This document shows positions 34,503-34,550 of a DNA stretch of 34,550 nt, piece after piece. Source of the DNA: Acidobacteriaceae bacterium. GTDB taxonomy: Bacteria; Acidobacteriota; Terriglobia; Terriglobales; Acidobacteriaceae. Below the pieces are notes generated by a model, which was not told the DNA's origin, did no database searches, and was given only the letters and a program-made list of their open reading frames with translations. Numbering within the stretch: position 1 is the stretch's first letter; every line of letters begins with the position of its first letter. Both the position numbers and the translations under genes were made by a program. The stretch covers positions 1-34,550 of the forward strand of contig PKXU01000184.1 in NCBI GenBank assembly GCA_003132445.1, written 5' to 3'.

Positions 34503-34550
34503 TAAGACAAGAATACATCGGCGGCCGAACAACTAGCCCGAGCAGTTTGG

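Noticed and set aside
1..34550. CRISPR arrays, insertion sequences, prophage or defence genes
   Set aside because: No regularly spaced repeats, transposase, integrase or phage-type genes were found; the palindromes seen are single intergenic elements.

Overview
The window looks like chromosomal DNA of a moderately GC-rich Gram-negative bacterium, most probably an Acidobacteriota member. This is inferred from gene style: a TPR plus von Willebrand A protein of the acidobacterial 'VWFA-related' type, a fibronectin-III lipoprotein, a TonB receptor with a carboxypeptidase-regulatory-like N-terminus, and intergenic palindromes of the kind scattered through those genomes. No phage, transposase, CRISPR array, rRNA or tRNA was found.

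Layout. 1-2368: an NtrC-type sigma-54 activator (its N-terminus lies outside the window) overlapping an NtrY-like histidine kinase. 2499-3809: a Tat-exported bicupin oxalate decarboxylase. 3952-6583: a decaying stretch, made of a truncated, nonsense- and frameshift-damaged TolC-like gene, an intact formate dehydrogenase iron-sulfur subunit with no catalytic subunit next to it, and an NrfD-type membrane subunit with a stop codon 14 codons after its coupled start. 6620-8350: a Tat-exported GH9 glycoside hydrolase. 8527-12134: phosphoketolase and acetate kinase, a two-gene route from xylulose-5-P or fructose-6-P through acetyl phosphate to acetate and ATP. 12262-16686: an rRNA m5U methyltransferase, ComEC and a convergent DUF2007 protein. 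17022-20388: a small conserved protein, an FAH-family enzyme and the TPR-VWA protein. 20428-24618: the FnIII lipoprotein, the HslVU protease (order hslV-hslU on the minus strand) and a divergent receiver-like/PilZ protein. 24825-28436: a DDAH/arginine-deiminase-fold hydrolase and a GH31 alpha-glucosidase. 28741-29748: an unrecognised secreted protein. 30091-32575: a BtuB-like TonB receptor under a cobalamin riboswitch. 32657-34502: a DUF2905 membrane protein, a membrane protein/winged-helix regulator pair with an apparently leaderless promoter, and a DUF309 protein.

How the genes fit together. Exported carbohydrate and oxalate enzymes (GH9, GH31, oxalate decarboxylase), the phosphoketolase-acetate kinase pair and a B12 importer suggest a heterotrophic soil-type lifestyle. 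Oxalate decarboxylase releases formate just upstream of formate dehydrogenase genes, but that respiratory locus appears to be falling apart. No clearly novel multi-gene system was found. The best leads are the decaying formate dehydrogenase/TolC region, the leaderless promoter, the palindromes inside hslVU, an apparent CTG start on the DDAH-like gene, and the unknown secreted protein.
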